Positions 55,966 to 64,000 of a DNA stretch of 64,000 bases are shown here, piece after piece. Position numbers and translations under genes: made by a program. The notes beneath the pieces are model-generated. The model was not told the origin of the DNA. It searched no databases and was given only the letters and a program-made list of their open reading frames with translations. Source of the DNA: Chloroflexota bacterium (GTDB lineage: Bacteria; Chloroflexota; Dehalococcoidia; UBA1151; TMED-70); assembly GCA_002721875.1 (NCBI GenBank), contig PBLU01000026.1, positions 100,019 to 164,018 on the forward strand, given 5' to 3'. The number at the start of each line of letters is the position of its first letter. Within the stretch, counting starts at the first letter, position 1.

Positions 55966-57035
55966 TACTTTATTGTAAGCATTGTTTGAGGATTTTTAAT
56001 CATCATCTTATCTATATTTTCTTTATCTATATTTCTGCTTTTCATCCATGGAACAATTCTCTTAAGCAAATGATCAAAACCATGACCTCCAAATTTTTTC
56101 AGTCTATGTTTAGTACAAATATCTTGAGCTAATAAAATATTATCTTCAAAACTATTTTCTATTAGAAATTCAACCATATCTAATCTTTGATGATCTCCTG
56201 GCATATATGCTTCGGGTGCAAGAGGATAGAAAGGGCTGTCATGTCCCCATAAATCAAGGTTGATATAAACACCTGTTTCAGAAGTATCTTTTAAGATATT
56301 AAAATCAAAAATTGTTCTATCTACATGACCCATTACTACATTATTAAGGTCAGCTCCCAGATTATATATGTAATTTATAATTTCAAGTGGCGCAAGTTCA
56401 TTTCTTCCAGGATGAATCAACAAAGGAAGTCCAGTTTCTTTATGTGCCATTACAGAAGCTTCCATTGAAAGTTTTTCATTATCAGTCCACGGCCAAGAAC
56501 ACCCAATTTCACCAATAATACCTGATCTAATATCTGTTTTATCTGCTCCAAATTTTATGTCATCCATAATAATTTCAAATATAGATTCAATTCCATCTTT
56601 TGCATATCCTTTTTTTTGTGCAAGCTCTACATAAAACCCAGATCCCATTACTATATTTACACCAGTTTTTTTACTGATATTTCTTAATTTATTTGGATTT
56701 CTTCCTAAACCTATATTAGTTACATCAACTATAGTTTGCCCTCCAGAGTTCTTGTAGTGTCCAAGCTCTTCATAAGCTATTTCTTCATCTTCATAAACTA
56801 GATTATCTCTAGAAGATGACCAATTGAATCTTACCCAACCGATATTTTCCAAAGATATCTTTTCTTCCATATATTTTTTATCGAGAGGGTTTAACGGATC
56901 GGTAAGAATTGCCTGAAAATTAATTAGTACATGGTCATGTGTGGTGGTGTTACCCACTTCTATTGGATTAATAGGCCCAAGTACTGTCATTACTTTACCT
57001 TCGTTTTCTTTATTAACCATAATTATAGATTCCAC
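55965..57035 (-). CDS. Phosphotriesterase-family metal hydrolase
   Basis: It belongs to the PTE/PHP amidohydrolase family, lactonases or organophosphate and ester hydrolases. The N-terminal metal HxH is THDHVLINF, the later ligands are in LLIHPGRNE and VVMGHVDRT, and the catalytic aspartate zone is LLAQDIC. A bridging lysine is not obvious at the expected place (GEIGCSWPW may supply a glutamate as in other family members). At 356 residues the length is normal. The start is uncertain: GTG at 57035 or ATG at 57020. A 30-base palindrome lies just upstream. Confidence 0.85.
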   Translation of the reverse strand: MESIIMVNKENEGKVMTVLGPINPIEVGNTTTHDHVLINFQAILTDPLNPLDKKYMEEKISLENIGWVRFNWSSSRDNLVYEDEEIAYEELGHYKNSGGQTIVDVTNIGLGRNPNKLRNISKKTGVNIVMGSGFYVELAQKKGYAKDGIESIFEIIMDDIKFGADKTDIRSGIIGEIGCSWPWTDNEKLSMEASVMAHKETGLPLLIHPGRNELAPLEIINYIYNLGADLNNVVMGHVDRTIFDFNILKDTSETGVYINLDLWGHDSPFYPLAPEAYMPGDHQRLDMVEFLIENSFEDNILLAQDICTKHRLKKFGGHGFDHLLKRIVPWMKSRNIDKENIDKMMIKNPQTMLTIK

Positions 57036-57049
57036 TCCATGTTAGTTCC

Positions 57050-57079
57050 TGTAAACCCAAATAATTATTTGGGTTTACA
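57050..57079. repeat. Perfect 30-bp palindrome upstream of the phosphotriesterase-family gene
   Basis: TGTAAACCCAAATAA is followed immediately by its exact reverse complement, so all 30 bases are self-complementary. It lies in the 80-base gap after the 2-hydroxyacid dehydrogenase stop and 15 bases before the hydrolase start. No U-run follows on either strand, so it is more likely an operator or mRNA hairpin than a plain terminator. Confidence 0.8.
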
Positions 57080-57115
57080 TAGAAGATTATTAAGTTAGTT
57101 TATTGACTAAATTTA

Positions 57116-58138
57116 CTATAATTTTGGCTCATTGGCTGGCATAGAACTTAACAATTCTAACTTAGATGTTACCGCTGGATTTTGCAATGCTGAAGGCCTT
57201 TGTCCTCTTAGAACAGCTGCTACTTGTTGTGAAGCCCTTCTTCTAGATAACCACGCAGATCTTGTTGATTGACCAGCTATGTGAGGAGCAACAATTACAT
57301 TTGGCATACTAAATAGAGGATTATTAGGATCAGCTGGTTCCTGTTCAAATACATCCAGCCCAGCTCCTCTGAATTTTTTATTATTTAGTGCTTCTATTAA
57401 GTCTTTTTCGTCAACTACAGAACCTCTACAAACATTGATAAAGTAAGCACTTTCTTTCATATGATCAAATTGTTCTTTGCCAATCATATGATAAGTCTCA
57501 GGATTTAATGGCACGATAGCTATGACATAGTCTGACTTCTTGAAAATATCATTTAGTTCCCATACCTGTTCAACACCATATTCCTTAATTAACCAAGGAG
57601 GACAATACGGATCATAAACAAGAGTATTCATTCTCCATGCTCCTAGTTTTCTTGCAATTTGCCTACCTATATTTCCGAATCCTATAATACCAAGAGTTTG
57701 CTCATCAAGAGGTTCAATAGGACTAAATTCTCCACCATTCCATTTTCCACCATCTCTTAGTTGAAGTGTATACTGAACTACTTGTCTATTTAGTGCAAGT
57801 GTAAAAGCTACAGCCTGATTAGATACTTCTTCTGCGCACATTCCTGCTCCATTTGTTATCATCATTCCATGTTCAGTTGCAGCTTCTGCATCTACATGAT
57901 TAAATCCATGGGAATAAACCGCTAGCACTTTGCAGTTTTTTGTAGACTTTATAAATTGTTCACTTCCCCATCCTGCTCTATTTAATATTGCATCAGCATC
58001 CTTCACTACTTCCATTGCCTCACCCTCTGAACGTGGATTAGCCTTTACAAACTCAACATCTAAATCTGACATTTCTGCTTTTTCGTATTCCAGATTGTCA
58101 TCCTCTGGACCTAGAAAAACTACTTTATATTTTGCCAT
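57116..58138 (-). CDS. D-isomer-specific 2-hydroxyacid dehydrogenase
   Basis: It interconverts 2-hydroxy and 2-keto acids with NAD(P)H. The Rossmann motif is GIIGFGNIGRQIARKLG, the catalytic Arg is in INVCRGSVVDE, Glu in FEQEPADP and His in VAPHIAGQS. The closing sequence RSAWLSRRRASQQVAAVLRGQRP is typical of the phosphoglycerate dehydrogenase-like branch. I chose the ATG at 58138 because AAAGGA lies 9 bases before it; the ATG at 58156 adds six residues. Substrate unknown. It probably belongs with the neighbouring hydrolase. Confidence 0.92.
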   Translation of the reverse strand: MAKYKVVFLGPEDDNLEYEKAEMSDLDVEFVKANPRSEGEAMEVVKDADAILNRAGWGSEQFIKSTKNCKVLAVYSHGFNHVDAEAATEHGMMITNGAGMCAEEVSNQAVAFTLALNRQVVQYTLQLRDGGKWNGGEFSPIEPLDEQTLGIIGFGNIGRQIARKLGAWRMNTLVYDPYCPPWLIKEYGVEQVWELNDIFKKSDYVIAIVPLNPETYHMIGKEQFDHMKESAYFINVCRGSVVDEKDLIEALNNKKFRGAGLDVFEQEPADPNNPLFSMPNVIVAPHIAGQSTRSAWLSRRRASQQVAAVLRGQRPSALQNPAVTSKLELLSSMPANEPKL

Positions 58139-58282
58139 GTATTTATATCCTTTCAATAATCTAATTAATCTATCGTAATATTTAATTCCTATTTCGCTTT
58201 ATCGTATAAAATAATTTAAAAAAAGAAATCGTAATTAATAAGGGAAAATAGTTTTTTTCTTATTTTAATTTATTTTTATTTT

Positions 58283-59377
58283 ATGAAATCAGAAGAATTA
58301 TCAACTTTTTTAAGAATCTCAGAAATTCCTACAACTTCATTCTATGAATATAAAATATCAAATTTTATACAAGATGAAATAAAAAAAATGGGACTAGATT
58401 TTGAGATTGATGAGTGGGGTAATATCGAAGTCTTTCTTCAAGGAAATTATAATGAAGAAGTCGTTTTCTTGGCTCATATGGATCATCCAGGATTTGAAAT
58501 TATTGAAAAAGTAAATGAATCAACATATAGAGCAGTACCTCTTGGCGGATTACCCAAAAATTGCGAAAATTTATCGACTCCTGTCATAGTATTTTATGAA
58601 GACCACCAAATAAATGCTAAAATAATCAAGTCAAATGATGAAGTTAAGAATAATGATAATAGATGGTTACTTAAGGATGAAATTTTTATTGAAAGTAAAG
58701 ATCCAATAGTTGTACCAGCACCTGTTGTATTTGATCTTCCTAAACCAACTGTTTCGGGGGACCAAGTTATTACTCCTGTAGCAGATGATTTAGCAGGGTG
58801 CTCTCTAATATTAGGTATGCTCAAAGAACTAAAAAATAAAAAATCCAATTATTCTATAAGAGGTATATTTACAAGAGCTGAAGAAGTTGGTTTAGTTGGC
58901 GCAAGAGTAATTGCTCAGAGCAAAAGAATTCACAAAGATTCTATAATTGTTTCAATTGAAACTAGTAGTGAGTTGCCTGGAGCAACCTCTGGCTTAGGTC
59001 CCATTATAAGAGCAGGAGATAGGATTTCTACTTTTAATAATGATGGTGAAATCATTCTTTTATCTTCTGTAAAAGATATCCAAGAAACTGATAAAGATTT
59101 TAGGTTTCAGAGGCAACTAATGAATCTTGGTGGTTGTGAAGCATCTGCTTTTCTACCCTTTGGATATAGAGTTACTGGAATTACATTACCATTAATAAAT
59201 TGGCATAATGGTAATCCTAATGGAAATGTTGAGTCTGAGAGAATTAGTATCTTGGATTATCAGAATGCTCTTAAAATCATGACAAATATTGGAAAATTAG
59301 ATATTGTAGAACCAGAGAAATATTATAAAAGACTTATAGATTTACCTGAGGAAGCAGATAGGTTAAAGCATAATTAG
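58283..59377 (+). CDS. M42-like metallopeptidase
   Basis: This is a co-catalytic two-zinc aminopeptidase-like enzyme of the M42/M28/M20 clan. Metal ligands are His and Asp in LAHMDHPGF, a bridging Asp in PVADDLAGC, catalytic Glu with metal Glu in TRAEEVGLVGA, an acid in SIETSSELPG and His in INWHNGNPNG. Residues about 75-160 form an inserted domain as in M42. At 364 residues it is normal. It leads a plus-strand run with the thiamine-diphosphate enzyme, 8 bases downstream, so the peptide substrate may be non-standard. Confidence 0.85.
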   Translation: MKSEELSTFLRISEIPTTSFYEYKISNFIQDEIKKMGLDFEIDEWGNIEVFLQGNYNEEVVFLAHMDHPGFEIIEKVNESTYRAVPLGGLPKNCENLSTPVIVFYEDHQINAKIIKSNDEVKNNDNRWLLKDEIFIESKDPIVVPAPVVFDLPKPTVSGDQVITPVADDLAGCSLILGMLKELKNKKSNYSIRGIFTRAEEVGLVGARVIAQSKRIHKDSIIVSIETSSELPGATSGLGPIIRAGDRISTFNNDGEIILLSSVKDIQETDKDFRFQRQLMNLGGCEASAFLPFGYRVTGITLPLINWHNGNPNGNVESERISILDYQNALKIMTNIGKLDIVEPEKYYKRLIDLPEEADRLKHN

Positions 59378-59385
59378 GAGAAAAA

Positions 59386-61020
59386 ATGCCAGAAGTTGAT
59401 GGTTCATATCTTGTAGCAAGGACACTCAAAGAAGAAAATACTGAGTGCCTGTTTTATCTAATGGGCGGACCTAATTATGAAATTATTAATAATTCTGAAG
59501 ATTTAGGAATAAAAACTTATGATTTTAGGCATGAACAAGTTGCCGCAATGGCAGCTCATGCATATTCTAGGGTAACTAGAAAGCCAGGTGTAACTACCGC
59601 TGCTTCAGGTCCAGGAACACTGAATTTGTTAACAGGTCAATACAATGCTTTTATAGATTGTGCACCAATGATTACTCTAGGAGGTGCTGGGCCCGTTAAA
59701 GACTTTTATAGAGGTGGTTTTCAAGAAATTGATCAAGTATCAATATTTGAAAAAGTTTCAAAAGCTACTTTTAGACCAACTTTTGCTCATCAATATCCAC
59801 AGGTAGTCTCTCATGCTTTCAGAATAAGCCAATCTGGTAGACCAGGGCCTGTTTATATTGATTGTAATGAAGATGTTTTATATGAAAAAATTAATGAAAA
59901 TGATACCTCTAAACCAACTAGATCAGATTTATCCTCACCTCCTTCTGGAGATCAAGAAATGATAAAAAAAACTATAGATTTATTAAGAAATTCTAATTCT
60001 CCAATTATTTTTGCAGGTGGTGGGACTTTTTGGTCAGATTCTTCTCAAGAATTAAAGGAATTCATTGATAATTCAGGAATTCCTTTTTATACGACTCCTA
60101 TGACTAGAGGTATAGTTTCTGATGATCATCAATTTTCATTTCCAGCTGCTAGATCAAGTGCTTTTAGAGAAACTGATTTTGTTTTAGTTTTAGGTACTAG
60201 ATTTAATTGGATAATGACTTACGGTAATAGAATTAATCCAGATGCAAAAATTATACAAGTTGACATTCTTGAAGAAGAAATTTCTCATAACAGAGATGTA
60301 AGTTTAGGTATAGTTGGAGATTGTAAAACAGTTATTTCTCAGCTTAGTGAAGAGTTTAAGAAACAAAATTTAAAGCCTTTAAATTGGGAAAAATGGCGAA
60401 GTCATTTATCTAATCTTCAAAATGAAAGATTAGATAAAGTTAAGCCTTTAGAGGAATCAAGCCAACTACCTATTCACCCTTTGAGGCTTTGTAAGGAATT
60501 AAGAGAAATAATGGATAGAACATCTATTGTTACTATAGATGGGAATGAGATACTACACTATGGAAGACAAAGCATACCTTCATATTTACCTGGACATTCA
60601 ATAAATTCTGGTCCAACTGGTTGTATGGGAGTAGGATTGCCCTATGCAATAGGTGCCAAAATAGCTAAACCAGATAGTCAAGTTTTTTCACTACATGGAG
60701 ATGGATCACTAGGTATGAATATACAAGATTTTGACACTGCCGTAAGGCATAATTTACCTATAATCATTTTAGTTTCAAATAATGAAGGATGGACTGCGAG
60801 GGTAGAAGGGGTAAGAAAGCCAGGTAGAGAACTTGGTTTCACAAGATTTGATTTGATTGCTGAATCATTAGGAGGCTATGGTGAAATGGTTGAGAAACCA
60901 AATGATATCAAACCAGCTATTGAAAGAGCAATTGATTCAGGATTACCATCAATAATTAATGTTCATACAGATCCAACAGCAAGAGCTATTTCAAAATTTG
61001 TTGGTTCTAAAATGGAATAG
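59386..61020 (+). CDS. Thiamine-diphosphate-dependent lyase or decarboxylase (second)
   Basis: This is an acetolactate synthase-family enzyme. The Pyr domain Glu is in FRHEQVAAMAAHAYSR, then ASGPGTLNLLTGQYNAF and GGFQEIDQVSIF, resembling 2-hydroxyacyl-CoA lyase or oxalyl-CoA decarboxylase. The PP domain has the standard metal site HGDGSLGMNIQDFDT...LVSNNEG. At 544 residues it is normal. It differs from the enzyme at 27062-28735, which has GDT instead of GDG. With the upstream peptidase and nearby dehydrogenase it likely serves organic acid catabolism. A branched-chain biosynthetic role is not excluded. Confidence 0.87.
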   Translation: MPEVDGSYLVARTLKEENTECLFYLMGGPNYEIINNSEDLGIKTYDFRHEQVAAMAAHAYSRVTRKPGVTTAASGPGTLNLLTGQYNAFIDCAPMITLGGAGPVKDFYRGGFQEIDQVSIFEKVSKATFRPTFAHQYPQVVSHAFRISQSGRPGPVYIDCNEDVLYEKINENDTSKPTRSDLSSPPSGDQEMIKKTIDLLRNSNSPIIFAGGGTFWSDSSQELKEFIDNSGIPFYTTPMTRGIVSDDHQFSFPAARSSAFRETDFVLVLGTRFNWIMTYGNRINPDAKIIQVDILEEEISHNRDVSLGIVGDCKTVISQLSEEFKKQNLKPLNWEKWRSHLSNLQNERLDKVKPLEESSQLPIHPLRLCKELREIMDRTSIVTIDGNEILHYGRQSIPSYLPGHSINSGPTGCMGVGLPYAIGAKIAKPDSQVFSLHGDGSLGMNIQDFDTAVRHNLPIIILVSNNEGWTARVEGVRKPGRELGFTRFDLIAESLGGYGEMVEKPNDIKPAIERAIDSGLPSIINVHTDPTARAISKFVGSKME

Positions 61021-61028
61021 AAAAATTA

Positions 61029-61523
61029 ATGTTTACTTGGATTAACCATAATTCTCTATACATACTAATTTTATTTTTCCCTTTTGTAGTCTCTGTATTT
61101 ATCTACTTTTATATTTCAAAAAATAAATTTTTTATATTTAGTATTTTTATAATTCTTACGATATTTTTTCTTATGATTAGACTGTTTTTTGCTCCCGAAA
61201 ATTCATCATTAGAAGAGAGAATTAATATAAATAGCGAAATTGAAAGTAAGGGAAAGATTGTTGTGCAATTCTTTTCTCCTAATTGTTTAGGTTGCTTATT
61301 AAGTGAAGGAGCAATAAATAATTTTAAAAAAGAATATTCTGATGAGTTTAAGGTAATAAAAATAAATATTGCTGATGATGATTATAGTCAAATGGTAAAA
61401 AAATATAATATATCTGTTGTTCCAACTTTTATTTATTTTAATGACGGTATTGCTATGGAAACTTATACAGGGACTCTTAGAAACTCAGAAACTTTGTATG
61501 AAAAATTTTCACCTAAAAAATAA
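61029..61523 (+). CDS. Membrane-anchored thioredoxin-family protein
   Basis: Two hydrophobic helices (about residues 7-27 and 32-52) precede a thioredoxin domain. The active site is SPNCLGCLLSEG (C-L-G-C), and the cis-proline lies in ISVVPTFIYFNDG. Thioredoxins usually have CGPC, so CLGC probably shifts redox potential towards oxidation or isomerisation. At 164 residues. It follows the thiamine-diphosphate gene by 8 bases and overlaps the convergent PLP gene by 11. Confidence 0.85.
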   Translation: MFTWINHNSLYILILFFPFVVSVFIYFYISKNKFFIFSIFIILTIFFLMIRLFFAPENSSLEERININSEIESKGKIVVQFFSPNCLGCLLSEGAINNFKKEYSDEFKVIKINIADDDYSQMVKKYNISVVPTFIYFNDGIAMETYTGTLRNSETLYEKFSPKK

Positions 61524-62646
61524 TTTCATTTAATTTATTTGCAATTATATCTATATCAATTTCATCTAAACTATGAACAACTAAGCTTACTTCATCTAAA
61601 TATGCATGGCCATCATTTAAACCCCCGCCAGCATATATTTTTGGATCATTTTTTGAAAGTTCATTCATAATCTCTTCAGACCTTGGACCTTTATAATTTT
61701 TTTCAAAGCTAAGAACGACAGTTGGTCCTTGTCTGTTTGGATACTCATCTTCAACTGAAATTTTGATTCCATTAGTTTCTTTGATCTTGTCTTTTAGTAA
61801 TTCTGCTTTCTTAGACCAAATTTCTTTTTCAATATTTTCATCATCTTCAATGAATAATTTAAGTGCAGTAATAAAACCTACAATATTTTCTTTTGTGACT
61901 TTCATAGGTCTACCTATTGCTGCTTTTTTAGTATGTAGATTTTGAAAGCTATGTAACTGAGCAGCTTCGATTAAGTCTTTTTTTCCTGCAAGTATTCCAG
62001 TTGATTGAGGCCCTCCAATACCCTTACCACCACTAAAACCAACCGCATCAACTCCCATAGAAATAAATTTTGTTAGATTTTCTCTTGGTGGTAGTTCTGC
62101 TGCAGCATCAAGTAGCAAAGGTAGATTATTATTGTGTGCAATTTCTATAGTATTTTGAAGACCTATTCCTTCATGGAAAAATGGAGCAATAACATATGAT
62201 ATTGCGCATGTCTTATCATTAATTTTATCTTCCAAGTTTTCATTATTGTATTCGACTAATTTACCTCCTGGAATTTCAAATGCTTTATCATAGTTATTTC
62301 TTTGTCCTGTATGAATTAATATTTCATTTTTCATACCCTTCGTATGGGGTATTTTTGAGATTTTTTCCTTATTTTTTCCCGTTATACTTGCTGCAGCCAT
62401 CAGTACAATAGATGTGGCACAACCACTCGTTACAATAGCCATTTCAGAGCCACATACTTTAGCCACAAATTCTCCTGCTACTTTATGTAACTCTTCAATA
62501 TCAACAAATACAGAACTGGCTTCTTCTATTGATTTGATGACTTCAGGTCGCATAATGCTTCCTCCATAAACAGTCACCCAGCTTTTTGCATTTATAACTG
62601 GTTTTATTCCAAGTTCTTTATAAACATTTGGCCAATTTTTTCCCAT
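61513..62646 (-). CDS. PLP-dependent SelA-family enzyme
   Basis: This is an aspartate-aminotransferase-fold PLP enzyme of the SelA/D-glucosaminate-6-phosphate ammonia-lyase (DgaE) group. The phosphate-binding zone is VTSGCATSIVLMAA, the cofactor aspartate zone LPLLLDAAAELPP, and the PLP lysine is in GFSGGKGIGGPQSTG. It lacks the long N-terminal domain of true selenocysteine synthase, and no selenocysteine genes are nearby, so an ammonia-lyase or racemase-type catabolic reaction is more likely. At 377 residues. It ends opposite the thioredoxin gene. Confidence 0.85.
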   Translation of the reverse strand: MGKNWPNVYKELGIKPVINAKSWVTVYGGSIMRPEVIKSIEEASSVFVDIEELHKVAGEFVAKVCGSEMAIVTSGCATSIVLMAAASITGKNKEKISKIPHTKGMKNEILIHTGQRNNYDKAFEIPGGKLVEYNNENLEDKINDKTCAISYVIAPFFHEGIGLQNTIEIAHNNNLPLLLDAAAELPPRENLTKFISMGVDAVGFSGGKGIGGPQSTGILAGKKDLIEAAQLHSFQNLHTKKAAIGRPMKVTKENIVGFITALKLFIEDDENIEKEIWSKKAELLKDKIKETNGIKISVEDEYPNRQGPTVVLSFEKNYKGPRSEEIMNELSKNDPKIYAGGGLNDGHAYLDEVSLVVHSLDEIDIDIIANKLNEIIF

Positions 62647-62691
62647 ATCAATTATCCAACCTATATATAATTAGAAAATATTATATTTTTT

Positions 62692-63102
62692 ATGATAAAT
62701 AATAACCTAAATTTATACCAATTAAATAGGCAAATCTCTCTTTTTCTAATGGGATGGGGATTATCTTCGGTTATTTTAGGTGGAACACTAATTTTTTTTG
62801 ATAACCCTTTCCTTAAAGCTATTTCTATACAATTCTTACTTTGGGGAATTATTGATTTTATTTTAGGCTTAATTCCTATAATAAGAAATAAAATTTCTGA
62901 AAGAAAAAAATTGTACAAAATATTATTCTTTAATTCTTTTTTAGATATTATTTATATTTTAGTTGGGCTAATTCTAATCTTTGAATTTGTTTTTGAAGGC
63001 GAGGCTACAATTGGTCATGGTTTTGGAGTGATAATTCAAGCAATATTTTTATTAGTATTTGATACTTATTACGGATTTAGAGCCTACAGATTAGTAGAAT
63101 AA
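62692..63102 (+). CDS. Four-helix membrane protein, unknown function
   Basis: This is a 136-residue hydrophobic protein with about four membrane helices (about 14-34, 43-65, 80-99, 108-130). It has no catalytic motif; GWGLSSVILGGTL and FLLWGIIDFILGL suggest a small integral-membrane bundle. TATTAT (62679-62684) lies 7 bases before its ATG. It shares the junction palindrome with the DinB-family gene. Confidence 0.75.
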   Translation: MINNNLNLYQLNRQISLFLMGWGLSSVILGGTLIFFDNPFLKAISIQFLLWGIIDFILGLIPIIRNKISERKKLYKILFFNSFLDIIYILVGLILIFEFVFEGEATIGHGFGVIIQAIFLLVFDTYYGFRAYRLVE

Positions 63103-63112
63103 TTAATTATTC
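63097..63112. terminator. Palindrome at the convergent junction
   Basis: GAATAATTAATTATTC is a perfect 16-base palindrome covering both stop codons. It may weakly end both transcripts; no long U-run is present. Confidence 0.35.
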
Positions 63113-63630
63113 AATCCTTTTATCATCCCTCTTATGTAAGCAATTTGGCCTAAATGCTGTGATTCCTCAACTAACACATGTCCTAATATCCAATAACCTT
63201 TTTTTAATTCTCCAGTTAATCTTTTATAGTCTTTTTCTAAATCTTCATCTTTAAGGTTAATAATTACATCTAAGCTTGCTTTTCTTTGATCTTTGTAAAA
63301 TAATTTCAATTGATCAATATTCATATCAGGTAAATTAGAAATATCTTCTTTTCCATATCCTTTACCGTAGTCAGCATCATCTAAATTTTGATCTATATTG
63401 AGTTTTTTAGCCCACTGATTTTTTTCCCAAATAGTTTGATTTCCACCCAAAATCTTATTTATCCAATTATCTTCAACTCTTGCCATATGCCAAACTAGAT
63501 AAATTATATTATTTGATTCCAATGATGGTTGCCATTTTAGCTCATGTATATTTAGTCCATCTAGTGCTTTGTAAAGTGCTGTTAAATATTCATTTAGGCC
63601 AGAAATTATTGATTCTTTAAAATTTTCCAT
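63103..63630 (-). CDS. DinB-like (YfiT) four-helix metal protein
   Basis: This is a member of the DinB/YfiT superfamily, four-helix bundles with a three-histidine metal site, many acting as thiol-dependent transferases. Likely ligands are the His in LVWHMARVEDNW and the two His in HVLVEESQHLGQIAYIRG. At 175 residues it fits the family. Function unspecific: could use mycothiol, bacillithiol or another thiol. It is divergent from the terminal XRE gene across about 170 AT-rich bases. Confidence 0.85.
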   Translation of the reverse strand: MENFKESIISGLNEYLTALYKALDGLNIHELKWQPSLESNNIIYLVWHMARVEDNWINKILGGNQTIWEKNQWAKKLNIDQNLDDADYGKGYGKEDISNLPDMNIDQLKLFYKDQRKASLDVIINLKDEDLEKDYKRLTGELKKGYWILGHVLVEESQHLGQIAYIRGMIKGLNN

Positions 63631-63798
63631 TTTTATAATTTTTTATTATCTATCTTATCTTCATTAATTATAACTATGAATTCTTATCACATAAAATTAA
63701 TACATTTTTCTATTTTTAATATATACTCAGGTATTAATATATCTAAAAAGGAAATTATTTGATTATAAATATTAGCAAAAAGGATATTAAGTAAGCAA

Positions 63799-64000
63799 AT
63801 GGCTATTTATGCAGAAGATCAAAAATTTTCTCCTCAGGCATCTACAGGTGAAAAAATCAAGAAATACAGGCTTTCAATGAACTTATCCCAAGTAGAAGTA
63901 GCTTCTCAAATGAAAAAATCTCCAGTTTGGTTGTCAAAAATTGAAACTGACCAAAGAGAAATAAAAACTTCGGATTTAATTAAGATATGTGAAATATTTC
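63799..64000 (+). CDS. XRE-family helix-turn-helix regulator, N-terminal part (runs off the right edge)
   Basis: The gene starts at ATG 63799 with AAAAGGA upstream (a rather long spacing of about 14 bases). The first 67 residues include a helix-turn-helix: GEKIKKYRLSMNLSQVEVA, then SPVWLSKIETDQREIK and DLIKICEIF, fitting the XRE/Cro family (LSQ, then the recognition helix before SKIE). The remaining part is outside the window, so any sensor domain is unseen. Confidence 0.85.
   Translation, partial: MAIYAEDQKFSPQASTGEKIKKYRLSMNLSQVEVASQMKKSPVWLSKIETDQREIKTSDLIKICEIF

Noticed and set aside
63710..63760. Direct repeat TTAATATAT before the XRE gene
   Set aside because: Very AT-rich and short; expected by chance in this base composition.

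Overview
This window looks like a compact, AT-rich, free-living marine bacterial chromosome. My best guess is a marine Chloroflexota lineage (SAR202 or another Dehalococcoidia relative). Supporting points are two FtsZ genes, an rsmH-ftsA-ftsZ cluster with no mur or fts peptidoglycan genes beside it, an HspR-type heat-shock regulator, a coenzyme B12-dependent ribonucleotide reductase with NrdR, and several enolase-superfamily, thiamine-diphosphate and amidohydrolase-type catabolic genes. The placement is an inference from gene content and needs a marker-gene tree. Genes are densely packed, many overlap by 1-8 bases, and the only gene-free stretch above about 300 bases that I could name on first reading holds a missed small gene. 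I see no tRNA or rRNA gene, CRISPR array or insertion sequence.

Layout. 1-4805: pyrimidine genes (end of pyrC, carA, carB). 4807-5631: a methyltransferase facing them. 5730-8867: molybdate ABC transporter modABC, with pyrF overlapping its end. 8917-16435: a bifunctional-nuclease-family gene running into the complete F-type ATP synthase operon (atpI-like, B, E, F, H, A, G, D, C). 16448-16606: a 52-residue zinc-ribbon gene on the minus strand, divergent from hspR-grpE-dnaK (16805-19659). 19669-21941: a fumarylacetoacetase-family enzyme convergent with pyruvate kinase. 22052-24257: a coiled-coil zinc-ribbon gene, a serine-recombinase-like gene that has lost its catalytic arginines, and the RNase P RNA. 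24280-28735: a catabolic operon (thiamine-diphosphate enzyme, enolase-superfamily dehydratase, D-aminoacylase family). 28924-30000: a first ftsZ.

30003-34538 holds a hypothetical gene, a CinA-like and nucleotidyltransferase pair, umuDC and a FIST sensor-domain gene. 34683-40493 holds birA and a minus-strand run of nrdR, nrdJ, pdxA, proC and yggT behind a promoter with two NrdR-box-like sites. 40656-43993 is rsmH-ftsA-ftsZ. 44103-49316 is moaB, trmD, rplS (with a repeat-coded N-terminal extension), def, secD and secF. 49326-55142 carries hemW, an unknown gene, ychF, a DUF1232 gene, holA and two lipoproteins. 55123-62646 is a second catabolic and redox region: thioredoxin-like lipoprotein, phosphotriesterase family, 2-hydroxyacid dehydrogenase, M42-like peptidase, second thiamine-diphosphate enzyme, membrane thioredoxin and a SelA-like PLP enzyme. 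The window ends with a membrane protein, a DinB-family protein and the start of an XRE regulator.

The strongest leads are: the remodelled ATP synthase (a subunit with a histidine-rich insertion of about 140 residues, epsilon subunit without its C-terminal domain, and a perfect hairpin between atpE and atpF); the inactivated recombinase beside rnpB; the unlisted zinc-ribbon small protein; the paired NrdR boxes; the long perfect palindromes; and a recurrent -10-like hexamer eight bases before start codons that suggests leaderless transcripts.
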